Notes under the pieces: model-generated
Seen by the model: only the letters and a program-made list of their open reading frames with translations
Databases searched by the model: none
Told to the model about the DNA's origin: nothing
In this document: one piece after another, positions 47,601-58,699 of the stretch
Layout of the letters: each line of letters opens with the position of its first letter
Position numbering within the stretch: position 1 is the first letter of the stretch
Program-made: the position numbers and the translations under genes
Assembly: GCA_021234155.1 (NCBI GenBank)
Contig: JAJEKV010000031.1
Location: 5,780,748 to 5,844,747 of the forward strand
Direction of reading: 5' to 3'
Source: Isoetes taiwanensis
Taxonomy: Eukaryota > Streptophyta > Lycopodiopsida > Isoetales > Isoetaceae
DNA length: 64,000 bases

Positions 47601-50346
47601 TACCGTGGTGAAGAAAACTCATTTGGCAATGAGTTACAGTAGGGTTAAACATAAACCTATTCAACACTCCTACAACATAATATTTGTCAGGCCTTGTGAT
47701 TGTCAACTATATGAGATATCCAACAAGCTGACCATATATATTCTTGTCAAAGTATTTTGCTTTGCCAAACTTTGACAATTTCAAACCAATTTCAATTGGC
47801 GTGGCCAAAGACTTACATCCTTCCATATAAAATTTCTTCAAAATCTCATGTGCATGCTTTGCGAAAGAAAAATCTCTGCATCATGCTGTCATACCATGAT
47901 GGCAATGAAATAATGAAGTAGCCCTAAGTCAGCATTGCAAATTCTCTTCCAACATTGCTTTCACTTCTGAAATGTTTCCAGCAGAATTACCTGTGATTAT
48001 GAGCTTCTCAACATAAATCACCACTATCAAAACTTCACCTCCATTCAAGAGTAATCAGTGTCACAAGGACATCATGAATTCTGCTGTACCAAACACGAGG
48101 TGCCTGTTTCAAACCATACAATGATCGACTCAATTCACAAACAAAGGCTTCTTTACCTGGCACCTCGAAACCTAATCGCTGCTCCATGTAGACGTCCTTC
48201 TCGAGTTTGCCATGTAAGAATCATTTTACATCCATTTGGTGCAATGGCCAGTTTTGGTTTGCTGGTAGGGCAATTATTGTCCTTACTGTTGTCATTTTTG
48301 CAACAGGAGCAGATGTTTATCTGTAATGAATGCCTTCTCTTTGCGAATAGTCTTTTGCGACCAGTCTTGCTTTATATTTGTCTATGCTGCCATCTTCTTT
48401 ATATTTAATTCTATAAGCCCATTTGCAGCCTATTACATGCTGGTTTTGTTGCCTAGGAACCAATATCCATGTATGATTGTTCATGAGAGCTTTGTACTCT
48501 TCATTCATCGCATTTAGCCATTCTTGACATTCAGCAGCTTCTCCATATGAAGCGGGAAGTGATGCATTCAAAATTTCTGTCATGAGAGCAAAGTTACAAT
48601 GCTCTTGTTCTTGAGCTCTCATGTTACTTCTCGTGAGAGGTGGAGAATACCATGATGGAGCTGAAATTTGAGAATTAGATTTTCCTTTCTGACTTTGAGC
48701 GTCTGTACCAGTACTTGTACTTGGCTGATATGCAGATTTTTTCTAAAACCAAAGCTCTTCACCTGTTTCATCTTTTGACAACTTTGCCTTTAAACGTGAC
48801 AACTTTGTTTTGCTTCGTCTGATCCATTTGTGGTTTTGGGCTGGATAAACTTTCTCTATATGGCCCTGTAGAGATGTACACGAGCTTTTAGACGTTTTAA
48901 ATTAATAATCTTTTGGTCTTACTCCATACCTGCCATCTTCTTTTCTCCACTTACTAACACTCTCTAGAGATAAGGAAATGCATGCAACAATTCTAAGTCT
49001 ATTGATCCATTTTTTATTTCACAACTGGTTATAACCAATGAGGCATATGAGGCCTCTAAATTATGCTAATTCCAAATCTTACATATTCCTATATTCTCAT
49101 CAGTAGGTACGTATGCAAATTGGCCACTCTCCTTGGAAGAACTACCATTTTGGACCACAGAAACCTACAATGTATTAAAGAAGGGACATAATATACAACC
49201 TGAGTAGCGGCGATCACATCCGATTTGTGTGTCTCTGCCGAAGGGTCTGCACATGCTGCAATTGTAAATGTTATTTCAGATTTCCAAACTCCATGGACTT
49301 GATAACAGTCAAATATTCTAAAATAAAATAAAGTATATTCGGAAGTTTTGCAGCCATGCTTTGGAAACAAATGAGGAGATCTACCTCCAAATGCAATGCC
49401 ATGTTTCCACCCTGGAAACAGTCTTTATATGCATGACATGATATCTAAGTTTACTGCAAGACCATGAAATATCATTGTAGTAGAGAAAGTCGCTTACCAA
49501 AACCAAAGTAATCCCCTGGAAACAGCCTGGTTGGAGCCTCCCCAACAATACCATCACGTGACGGAGGATAAACCTCTGCCTGTCACATTTACGCACTTTA
49601 TGAGACATTGAGCGATTGACATTAGAAGAAAGTTTGAGGAGTTAACCTGTCCTTTCCAAATAAAATATAGCCCTTGACATGGTTCACCTCCTCGAACAAT
49701 TTCCTGGCCAGGATCTGCAAAAGTAAACAGACCTGGATGTCATATCTAGTAAAGTCATTAACATAAACAGATACAAAATGTGTTAATACGTGATACATAA
49801 ACAGATATGCAGAATTTCTTAGCCTAATTGATCTAATTGCTTAATTCAATTGATTTACATAGAGGACCGCTTTGAAACAAGTACTACCGTACTTCCTTTC
49901 AAACAAAAGAAGAAAAAGCACTTTCCATTGCTTGAATAGCCTCAGCTATCCTTTTTACTGACTACCATACTTCCTTTCAAACAACAAAAAAAAAAGCATT
50001 TCTAAGTTAGTTAGCTTACCAAAGTCCATTGTCTGAATCGCCTCAGCTATCTTTTTAACTGATTCACCTGGCAATTGCTGGAGTAAGGGAATCGATCCAA
50101 GAAAGTCCATTGCTGAAAGAACAAACGCAAGAAGCTTTTCAAACGCACATATAAAATTCCTTGTAGCTAATAGCCGGATTATAGAAACTGTTTACTGAGA
50201 TTATAGAATCCCCAATGCAAGGGCATTACTTTGTCGCATTACGATCAGCGCAATAATAAACAACGCAGACTACTAAGAAACAAAATGAAGAAGTATCGGT
50301 TACCTTCCTGCAGATCCATGGATGTGTGCGTCATGTTGGAGGCCAT
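41652..50346 (-). CDS. ACH2: Peroxisomal acyl-CoA thioesterase with CNB domain, copy 2 (17 exons, 430 aa)
   Basis: Tandem paralogue of copy 1, same orientation and exon phases. Exons: 50346-50304, 50112-50020, 49714-49647, 49579-49498, 49246-49200, 46500-46381, 45885-45808, 45495-45408, 45063-44951, 44183-44124, 44050-43995, 43849-43745, 43675-43619, 43253-43149, 41977-41929, 41856-41788, 41711-41652. All borders are GT-AG and the joined frame is open, ending SKL. The CNB and hot-dog motifs are kept ([51 protein letters not shown]), as are the Asp (GSDW), Thr (LTLNH) and Gln (AQEG) of the triad. In exon 8 the copies differ at 8 of 88 bases and only one changes a residue, so both seem under purifying selection. 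Intron 5 holds a copia element with a mitochondrial insert; intron 2 holds a partial duplicate of exon 2. Confidence 0.92.
43350..43421. repeat. 27-bp tandem repeat in copy 2, intron 13
   Basis: catgatataatagtccaata-type units repeat about three times just upstream (minus strand) of exon 14. They are absent from copy 1, so they arose after the gene duplication. Confidence 0.8.
46720..48920 (-). mobile_element. Internally deleted Ty1/copia element in intron 5 of copy 2
   Basis: Related terminal blocks of about 92 bp (46720-46810 and 48829-48920, both starting tgtggttttgggctgg) flank a minus-strand copia RT and RNase H. RT 48622-48317 includes [19 protein letters not shown] and [14 protein letters not shown]; it continues decayed ([36 protein letters not shown]) to 47611. 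RNase H resumes at 47298 ([26 protein letters not shown]). Gag, protease and integrase are missing. It is also split by mitochondrial DNA. Copy 1 has no element in this intron. Confidence 0.8.
47299..47610 (+). rRNA. rrn26: Nuclear insertion of mitochondrial 26S rRNA fragment (numt)
   Basis: About 312 bp match plant mitochondrial large-subunit rRNA domain V: gtgagactgacccgtcgaac, aaaggtacgccggggataac, ctcctcgatgtcgactca-like text around 47480-47495, and gtgagttgggtttagaacgt. The variant ctgatgactcccaagagctc marks mitochondrial rather than plastid rRNA. It covers the peptidyl-transferase loops but stops before the sarcin-ricin loop, so it is a non-functional fragment. It sits between the RT and RNase H parts of the copia element. 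Confidence 0.88.
49921..49961 (-). pseudogene. Partial duplicate of exon 2 inside intron 2 of copy 2
   Basis: tccattgcttgaatagcctcagctatcctttttactg repeats the 3' half of exon 2 (50020 onward) with changes. Its flanks are also duplicated (accatacttcctttcaaacaa occurs near 49890 and 49963), which marks a local tandem duplication of about 85 bp. Confidence 0.7.
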
Positions 50347-50448
50347 GTCGGAAGTCTGATAATTTTGCATGAGAAAATATCGGGTAAACCTCGTATGGTA
50401 AGTGTAACTACGGTTGAAACTCAAAGAATTTCGTGTCTATCTATAGAA

Positions 50449-50535
50449 CACGTGTATATTATTGTATCTCGTGAAACTATACAGCACGTGTACATTATTG
50501 CATTTCGGGTGTGCCGCACGTGTACATTATAGTAT
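50449..50535 (-). promoter_or_regulatory. Three tandem G-boxes upstream of copy 2
   Basis: CACGTG occurs at 50449-50454, 50485-50490 and 50517-50522, each followed by gtayattat-like sequence, 100-180 bp before the ATG at 50346. The spacing of 36 and 32 bp and the similar flanks show tandem duplication of a unit that is single in copy 1. G-boxes bind bZIP/bHLH factors in light, ABA and sugar responses. Confidence 0.6.
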
Positions 50536-50559
50536 GGGTTAGGTAGGGCCTCCAGATAA

Positions 50560-51200
50560 AAGTACCTTGGTTTGGGGGATCACGGACTCCCAGAAAAGAT
50601 CCGGCACAATCGACTGCGCAGTTAATGGGTTACTGCGCAATTTAGGGCTGATTTTCGGCCGGATTGAAGCTTGCAGATTATAGCGGTGCTCGTTTCGATT
50701 CCTCCTTCGCTCCTACCTGCACCTCTGATTCAGCCCATTCCGACCATCCTCGAGCTAACCCCATTTGATTTGGTTGCGGATCAAGGGCAAAAATCCCACA
50801 CCAAATCTGCCCCATTTTTATAAGGGCCAAAAACTCTGTACAGTTACTGTGCAGTAAGGGGGATCCCGTCCTCGGAGTTGCACGTCCTCCGGGATCATAC
50901 CTCCGGGATCCCTCAATCCAGGTAAAAGTATCCTAAGCCTGGGTTAAGGGCCAAGCATTGCATTTCCAGCGGATACAAGATCGAATACCTTGAACCCACA
51001 TTGGTTGCGAGACTCCTCCGGTCTATGCCGCGATGCTGTCCCAAATGCCTTTAACCTATGAGGATCCATTTTGGTGGTTTGCGTTGAAACTTGGGCGGTA
51101 TAGCCAAGGGGAAACACACTCATGTATAGGGGTTATGCCATCTGCATTGAAGGGGTGGCAAAACCCCCTTATACGGATTTTTAAGAAGCCAATTTTGATC
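50560..51200. other. Upstream region of copy 2, possible MITE, no gene
   Basis: A segment of about 350 bp (50574-50925) is flanked by similar strings (ataaaagtacct and gtaaaagtatcct) with partly inverted ends (gggggatcacgga and tccgggatccctc), suggesting a small DNA element. The block 50935-51110 is shared with 58060-58280. Confidence 0.35.
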
Positions 51201-51213
51201 CCTTCCGAATAAA

Positions 51214-52299
51214 ATGTACCTTGTTTCAAAGTTCATTTGGAGACTCCTGAATAGTGAAGATGACTCTCCTAATTTACGCCTTCTTAGACAAGCTCTTGGT
51301 CATTGTATCCCTCTAGGCAAGAAGGCAATCAAACCAGTTCTACCTTGGGCATTATTTCAACCTTTGCAGTCTTTTCCAAGTGCTTCTTCATTTCTGCGTG
51401 GATTGTTGACAGCATTGGAGGCAGTCAAACACCTCTTTTGGCCATGCAACTTCCATCCACACCCTATTGGAGACTCCATGGTGGTGGGCACCACTGCCTC
51501 CAAACCCCTCAGCACCTCCACTGGCAGCATCAGTTCATCCCCTTGCACAGAGACAATGGGTTTTTGCAGGTGTTGTCTCTAAGCATGCCTTCTTTTAGCA
51601 CCACAACCCCTCCAGTTGCCAGATGGGCGGCGCCTACAGATTCCACAGCCCACTTTGCGTCGTACATGGCGATGGCTTTGGGATAAGTTGCTCCACCCTA
51701 AAGTCTCTGTACTATGGTGGCAGGTTATCCACAGGTGCCTGCGTGTCAATTCCGACATTGTTATGATCTTCGCATATCTGCAATATGCCCGCTCTGCCTT
51801 TCAGATGTTGAGACTCTTGCTCTTCTATTGTTCAGAGGTTCAGCCGGCGTGGTCCTGGCTACAAGGTTTGTTGAACAGTGCATTGGACTGCCGTTGCATC
51901 CTCTTTGCGTCCTATCCCAAATGCATGGCCCCTAACTAAACAGCGGGCATTCCATCTTGGTACTGGTTGGCTCCTGGTCGATATGGGAGCATCGCAAACT
52001 CCACATCTTTTAGGACATTTATTCATCTGCACGTGGTGTTATTACGGTGGCCCAGAAAAAGATATTGACAGCTTACGAGTATTTCTCCCTTGAGTCGGAA
52101 ATGACGGAACATATCTGGATTCAGTATCTTCAAATTGATTCTTATCATTAGTCTCCTATTCAGGAGTAACTACATTGTGCTCCAGGCTCGTGCTCCTGTG
52201 GCATCTTTTGTGTTTATACAGTTAGATGAGACATGTAAATTTTATACTTTTTATATATGATTAATAAACTTTTCGGCTTTCGTCCTTCAAAAAAAAAAA
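51214..52299 (+). mobile_element. 5'-truncated LINE (L1-like) with zf-RVT region and poly(A)
   Basis: Plus-strand frames include WDKLLHPKVSVLWWQVIHRC followed in another frame by CPLCLSDVETLALLLF, the zinc-binding domain that follows plant L1 RTs. The segment ends with aataaacttttcggctttcgtccttc and 11 A. gtacct follows the tail and also occurs at about 51216, a weak candidate target-site duplication. Frameshifted and inactive. Confidence 0.65.
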
Positions 52300-53280
52300 G
52301 TACCTAGGCTAGTGCCCAAAAAGACCCCCTATCCAATATATATGTACGTAAATCGGTCAAAAAAAACTCCTCTCCATGTATACAGATAGGTTATACATAG
52401 AAAACGGTGGACCCCCTTGACTATAGACGTGTCCTTTAAATCCAGGGGGGCACATTAAGGGCGATGGAGACGGGGGTGCAGATGGGCAGGGCAACAGATG
52501 GGGGAGCATATAGTTTTGGCACTTCTTTCTTTGTCAAACTGCTGCAAGGTATGATTGTCGGATTTGCAAACCAACATAGCCATGGCGTTTGTTATGGGAG
52601 GACGACGTTTGATTGTAGCATGACTCGATTTGAAAAAACCTCGCCTCTATGTCTTTTGTAAATTTACTAGATGGATCCACATTCTTCTGCTTAATCATCT
52701 TTTTCTTTCTTAAGAACTCATGTACTAGCTATTGCATGCACCATATCTCCGGCAAGAATGCAGGTACTGTCCACTATTCAGCTTTTCTCCTTTGTTTTGC
52801 TCATATTTCTTATATATAGACCATGCTTGTCCAGTCTTTAGTTTTCTACGACCTTAGTTGTCATATGTCTTTCAAGCAAATGAGTTTTGAATATGTAGCA
52901 TAATACCAAGGGTTTCCACTCGAATATGTAGCATAAGAACAACAGATTTTGAGGGATTTTATATGGATGCATAAGGACCATACCCAAAACCATAAGCCAT
53001 ACTTCTAAAACCATTTGGATTGTTCAAAAGAGAATAGGGGAAATGAAAAAAAAAAACAGCATAGTTTCAATGGAAGATAGCGTGCCTGAATATGGTCGAA
53101 TGCTGGAGTGACGTTCCAGCATAATATATGATACTAAATACGTTTATTATACGGCTATGTCACTCGTAATGTCGCTATGTACGTAAACCTTTTTGTAATA
53201 TAAAAAATTGTTAAATTTGTGGTTGTATTGATGGCATGTATAATTTGTTTTAATTAATTTGGACAAGAAGTGATCTAATG
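52300..53280. other. Intergenic DNA, no gene
   Basis: Contains two degenerate copies of the dispersed motif atatgtagcataa (about 52894 and 52923) and otherwise no recognisable feature. Confidence 0.5.
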
Positions 53281-53776
53281 GAGCCCCACCCCTCACAGAG
53301 TGCGCCAGAGACCCAAGATAAGGTTTAACTCGACCCTCTCGCGCATTGTGTGAGTGTGGCCAATGATCTAGACCTACATAAGTCTAAAACCAGAAATTAA
53401 GGGCATATTCTGGCTTAACTCTGCGAGATAAGCAGGATTCTGCCCTCATACCAAAAATTTGGAGTCATCTAGGACCCAAACGGGAGCCCACTCCTCACCG
53501 AGTGTGCCCAGACTCTTAGTTAAAATTTAACTCGGGCCTTTCGCGCACTATATGAGTGGTCCGAATCAAATAGTCCTAATTCATTCTAACCACCTCCAAA
53601 TCACATGAAATTTATTGCAATAGGATCATTAGAAAGTCCTCTAGATGCTCACAACCTCAGACTACCTATCAAATACCTAGCTAGACCTCGAAGTGATAGA
53701 CATATCTAAATTCTAAAAATTTCACAAGTTCCCACAACCCTCATTTGCATCCTACAGTCTCACTTTTCACTCCAAA

Positions 53777-55153
53777 GTGATTTTCCTCCTCACAGAGGCA
53801 CTTGCATATCTGTTTGTTGAACCCATCCACCTCAGCATCATGGCCACTTCTTCATTCAGGCGATGGTATAGTGCCACTGCTCATGTGGCAGAGGCCGACA
53901 TCAACTCTGTCCTTGCTGTCTTCCAGAAGGAAATTGATGTAGATGCCACCATAAATGCCACACCATTCTACCAAGATATCATGCAGGAGTTCCAAGCTAG
54001 GATAAGCTCTTCATTGGTAGAGCTCCCACCATGCATAGGGTACTTTGCACCCAGGACAGCTCTTCGAGCCGCATTGAGTGATGTTCAAAACATCGACAAG
54101 TGTTTAGAAAATAGAGCCAGTCGCATGCCAGACTATATGACCATATCCATAAACAGGAAGAGCTATTTCCCTTATACTGCTGTTGTAGCCATCTTCTTGT
54201 CCGGTAAAGCCCAAACCCAAATAGGAGAATATTCTATCTAGCCAATGAACAGAGAACCTTCTGCCTCCACAGCAGAAGAGCAGCTACTCCTCGAGTATGA
54301 AGGTTCAGAATAAGAGGAGGACGAAGAAGGTGGATGTGGATACGATGTCGAGGACCTCATCAACATCGACCCTATCTAAGAACAGCAGCAAGCAGAGCAA
54401 GAGCTTCTAGGCTTCGGCAAAGGCCTGAGGATGACGAGGATAGCTCCCCCGCTTGAGTTAGGCATCACCAGCTTAACCCCGGTCATTATCGAAGGCCAAG
54501 AGTACCTCCTGCTAGCCTTTGGAAGAAGAATTCATCGCAATCCAAGAACCGATGGGCATTCAAGGCAAGACGACGAGTGTACTCCTGTCCAGCTCTTCAA
54601 CAGCGCCACTTAGGGTCGACAGAAGCGGGGTCAACTTGACCTCCTTCAGGTCCATGTTCGCATTTTATAAGGATCTAACAGCAATACTAGTGGACGAGTA
54701 CTCCGGGAGGCATAGAACTGGCATCAGGAACGCAGAAGAGGCGAGAGAAGGACATGACAAGGCCCTCAGATACTATCTTTCGCTCCTCAACGACGGAAGG
54801 ATAGCAATGATACACCGATAGTTCAGTCCACGAGGAGAAGAAGGGGTGTTCATGCTAATGCCCTCTCGGAATTTGGTAGACATACGCGGATGCCTCAAAA
54901 CATCGACCATGTCATACTAGTGAAGAGGATAATAGCGATGAGCATCTTCGACTCCGCGGTCCCTTACCGACGACAGGGCAGATTAGCTGTCACTGCGGCC
55001 TATACTTCAGACCGAAGGGTAGAAGAGTTAGTTATAGCATTGCAAGGTGGTACACCTACCAATATTTTGAAGAATTTGAGACGTACGGTTAGTACAGCCC
55101 AAGTGAAGAAGTTCTTGGAAGACCACCCTGCATATCAAAGATTCCAAGAATAG
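53777..55153 (+). pseudogene. Unassigned ORF upstream of gag in the Ty3 element
   Basis: Reading through three stops (after 54241, near 54310 and 54378) and two frameshifts (about 54520 and 54880), one degenerate frame of roughly 460 codons appears. It starts MATSSFRRWYSATAHVAEAD at 53840 or from 53777. It contains VEELVIALQGGTPTN near its end and closes at 55153. An acidic segment (about 54290-54370) divides it. I recognise no domain. Its place before gag is unusual for Ty3 elements. Confidence 0.5.
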
Positions 55154-55936
55154 ATTAAATTTTTCTCTCTATCAATCATTGTAATAATATTTTATCTTAT
55201 GAATGTATCTTGTTGGCATTATGAATGTCCTTTGATATATTTTTTTCCCGCAAATATATCATCAAACAACCAATGCAACAACAAACAAAAGCTAATCATA
55301 ATAGTGCAATTTAATGTGTATGCAGCTAGAGCACCCCAGACCGTAGAGCAAAACTGACGCCATCGGGAAGAGCAAACTCCCCCACGACAATTCCAACCAA
55401 GGAACTCGTACCAGGAGTTCGAGGCACCGACCCCAGAAGAAGAGATATACCAGATGAGATCGGATATCCAGGAGATAAAAGCTTTACTGGCAGAAAGGGC
55501 AGCAATAGCACCAGACCAGAACGTCCAGCTGCTGTAGGCACCTACTCAGGGAACAGATAAGGGAAGGAAGAGATACTGGCAAAGAAGATCCCCCAGTACA
55601 GACTCCTTGAACACCAGTTCTGACTCTGACTCAGAATCAGAGGAGCAGGATAATGTTCGGCAAGATCATTGGGAGGGTCTTAACCATGATAAAGGCAGGA
55701 ACGGGGCCGACTATCAGAAAAAGTCGATCCGCACTGAGCAATCTGTGAAAAGCCAGGAAGTTAGAGCAGTTCTCAAGGGATAACAGGCCAGGGATGGAAG
55801 CCGAGACCTACTTAGACGAGATGAGAGAGTATGAGAATGCTTATGGTATAAAAGATAAGGACAAGGGCAGGGTAGCAACAGCCAACCTCAAGGGAGCGCC
55901 AGAATTTGGTGGAAAGGCTATGCCAAGGCCCATGGA

Positions 55937-57480
55937 TTGAGCAGGGATAGCTGCAGATTCAAGAAGTTCTCCAAGGAATTTAAGCATCACTACGTGCCTA
56001 GGGAACACAAATGCCACATGATGCAACAGTTCTACAGGTTGGAGCAAGGCAATAAGATTGTGCAGAAGTACACCGAAGAATTTATGAGGTTGAGGCTCTA
56101 TGTGTCAAGGTTGAGCGAAAGGCATGCAGTGGAGGGGTATATTGAGGGCTTGAATAAGGAGATAAAGGAAGCTTGTGAGAGCTATCAACCCTAGAACAGT
56201 GTCAGAAGCGGAGTCCAAGGCCGTGAGCTTACAAGGAATAGGTCCCTAGAGCAGCAGACAAAAGCAGCAAATACTATCTGGATAAGGGGAAAGCTACCAG
56301 AAGCTATCGCCCAAGAGCAACAAGCCTGGCAGCTGCTGGACCTCAGTACAATGCAAACTATGGGAAGCAAGGTAATGGAAATTTTGGGAAGTAGGACAAG
56401 AAGCAGGTCAACTTCAAGGACAAAGAGCAAGTGGGTAATCCAAACTACTCCAAAATAGTGAAGCAGTTCTTGAGTCCATCCCGAAGCAAAAGAGACAAGA
56501 ATGTATAGAAAAGTAGTTTGTGCTTCAGGTGCTTCCAACCGGGACATCGGACACACAACTATCCTTTTGTGATGAATGCGGCACTAGCAGAGCTAGGAGG
56601 ATGGGAGACACCCCCAGAGAACAGAGAGGAAGACGCTTGCAATTCCATCCAGGGTGAGTGTGGATCTTTGCTGCCATTGACTCCAAGAATGCCGATAGTC
56701 AATATCAGGTCATCTCAACAATAGGAAAAGTGAAAGCCAAGTCCTTCATAGTGTTGATAGACACGGGGAGCACCCAGAATTTTGCTTCGCCAAGGATGGT
56801 AGAGTTGTTAAAGCTGAAGCCTTTGAAGTCCAAGCCCATGCCTGTTGTATTGGCAAGTGGGGCAATCCGACACACAGTGAGAAAGAGGATCAACTTTGAC
56901 ATAGACTTGCCAGGCATCAACATTGGAATGGGAGCAGAGGTCATGAATATTGGCAAATATGATTTGATCATAGGCATGTAATACCTTGGCCCAGCTGGGG
57001 CTGTGATTGACTGCGGGAAGCGGAAAGTGACCTTAACGGTGCCAAATGGCAAAGTCATTGAGATAACAGGTAAAGAAGTCATCCCAATCATGCAATACAT
57101 GTCTAGTAAGAAGTTACTTAGGTGCATAAAGAAGGAGCAAGTGGCCTATGTCTTTAAGCTCGAAGTTGAGGAGCCAGAAACAGAGGAAGGCAAGGAGGCC
57201 AAAGTATTGAACAAGTTGCCGAAGCCAATAGCGAAGCTAGTGAAGGAATTTCATGATTGATTCTCAGATGAGATCAAGCAACTTCCACCTTACAGGGGAG
57301 TCGAGTGTGAAATAGTACTCGAACCAGAGACTAAGCCCACAAGTAAGGCACCTTACAGAAAGTCACCTTAGGAGTCAAAGAAGCAATTGCAAGAGTTGCT
57401 AGACCTAGGGTTTATAAGGCTTAGTGTTTCCCCGATTGGGGCGCCGATCCTATTTGTCAAGAAAAAAGATAGAAGTCTAA
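55937..57480 (+). pseudogene. Ty3 gag core, zinc knuckle, protease and RT start
   Basis: Gag core: KEFKHHYVP, QFYRLEQGN, YTEEFMRL (about 55960-56100). A zinc knuckle follows, CFRCFQPGHRTHNY (about 56521), with its last Cys replaced by Tyr. The aspartic protease has LIDTGSTQNF at about 56752 and LGPAGAVIDCGKRKVTL (about 56990), both typical of Ty3 elements. RT begins with PPYRGVECEIVL and [24 protein letters not shown] before breaking off. Stops after 56190, 56981, 57260 and 57370. Confidence 0.75.
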
Positions 57481-57854
57481 GAATATTAGCTAAGCACCAT
57501 ATAATCACCACAGTCTTTGTTGTTGGTATAACCGATAAATTGAAATTAAGAAGAAAAACAGTTTTTACTAGTTAGAACTCATGTGGGTAGTTACCTAGAC
57601 ACAAAAAGCAATCATAGAAATAGTAGATACAAAAATTAGTTCTAAACAAAGGTTTGGTGTATATTTGAGAATTAGAACATAATCATATTATAAAGTCCAA
57701 AACTATTAATCAAGATAAGATGACGAGCTTCTTTCACTATTTACTTTGAATCAAGTTTGACATTCAACTTTTCCACTGGATCATCATTCATGTGACGTTT
57801 TCTCCATTTAATATCACTCACCATAGCTGTAGCATTCAAATAAAAAGTAGACAT

Positions 57855-58320
57855 CAAATTTACTGCAAGACCATTAAATATTATTGTAGTAGAAAAAAGT
57901 GACTTCTCAAATCCAAAGTAACCCCCGAAACAGTACGGTTGGAACCTCCCTAACAATACCATCACATGACGGAGGATAAACCTCTGCATGTCGCATTCAT
58001 GCACTTTATAAGATATTGATTGACATTAGAAGAAACTCTGAGTGATGGACATTACAACACACTTATATTAGTGTATGGGTTCAAGATATTTGGGCACTGC
58101 ATTCTGAGCAGATCATCGGCCATGCTAGGTTCAAATATATTGAGCCCACACTTTGGTTGCGAGACCCCATTAGTCCATGCCAAAATGCGATCCCAAATGC
58201 CTTAACTCACAATATAATATTAGGAGGAGAGATCTTAGCAGTTTGGATACTAGGAACTTGGGTGCCATAGCCAGATCATCAAGGGCGATGGAGAAGGGGT
58301 TGCAGATGGACACCCGGCTT
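57855..58320 (-). pseudogene. Third thioesterase fragment: dead exon 4 joined to copy-2 upstream sequence
   Basis: 57855-58040 aligns with 49447-49635 of copy 2, covering exon 4 and its flanks (GEAP-type CNB segment). The acceptor cag is changed to catg, the donor gtaag is lost, and a deletion shifts the frame. 58060-58320 then matches 50935-51110 plus 52455-52500, upstream of copy 2. So exons 1-3 and the LINE at 51.2-52.3 kb are missing from this copy. Confidence 0.75.
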
Positions 58321-58699
58321 GAAAACCTTGTCTCGGAACATGTATATATGAATAAGAATCAAAGATGCATATATTTTGAATTGCTCATTTATCATAAAAA
58401 ATAGAATGGTTGCCACTTGAGACAACTACCAAATAGTCTACGAGTACTAGAAATTGTTAAAACATGTATATGGATTTTATCATAAAAAATCGTCCGTTAG
58501 ATAGATTGATTGATTGATTTTCACTAGTGTTGATTGCCGTTGTGATAACTCTCTAAATATAAAAAAGAAGAAGGCCAAGAAGCCCTTCGTGGCTAGTAAG
58601 ATGTGCACTTCAGCGTAAACTTGTCCTTTATGAAGTCCATACCTTAACTTGTCGTTTAAGAAATCCATACTTCTCTAAAGGAACACCAAAGACGGTGCG

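Larger units (their letters stand above)
53283..57495 (+). mobile_element. Decayed, 3'-truncated Ty3-type LTR retrotransposon
   Basis: A leader with a diverged direct repeat (53283-53480 and 53481 on, each with ctcac.gagtg.gcc) precedes an unassigned ORF region (53777-55153), gag (55330-56560), protease (56730-57060) and the first part of RT (57260-57490). No LTR was identified. The element stops within RT, where unrelated sequence and a thioesterase fragment follow. Many in-frame stops fall where CAG, CAA or CGA is expected. Confidence 0.75.

Noticed and set aside
47299-47610. A functional rRNA gene or plastid insertion
   Set aside because: Only about 312 bp of domain V are present, interrupted on both sides by copia sequence, and the variants fit mitochondrial rather than plastid rRNA.
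53777-57480. Endogenous pararetrovirus (Caulimoviridae)
   Set aside because: The gag core, CCHC knuckle, protease block and LGPAGAVIDC linker fit Ty3 retrotransposons; no movement-protein or viral coat motif was recognised. The upstream ORF remains unassigned.
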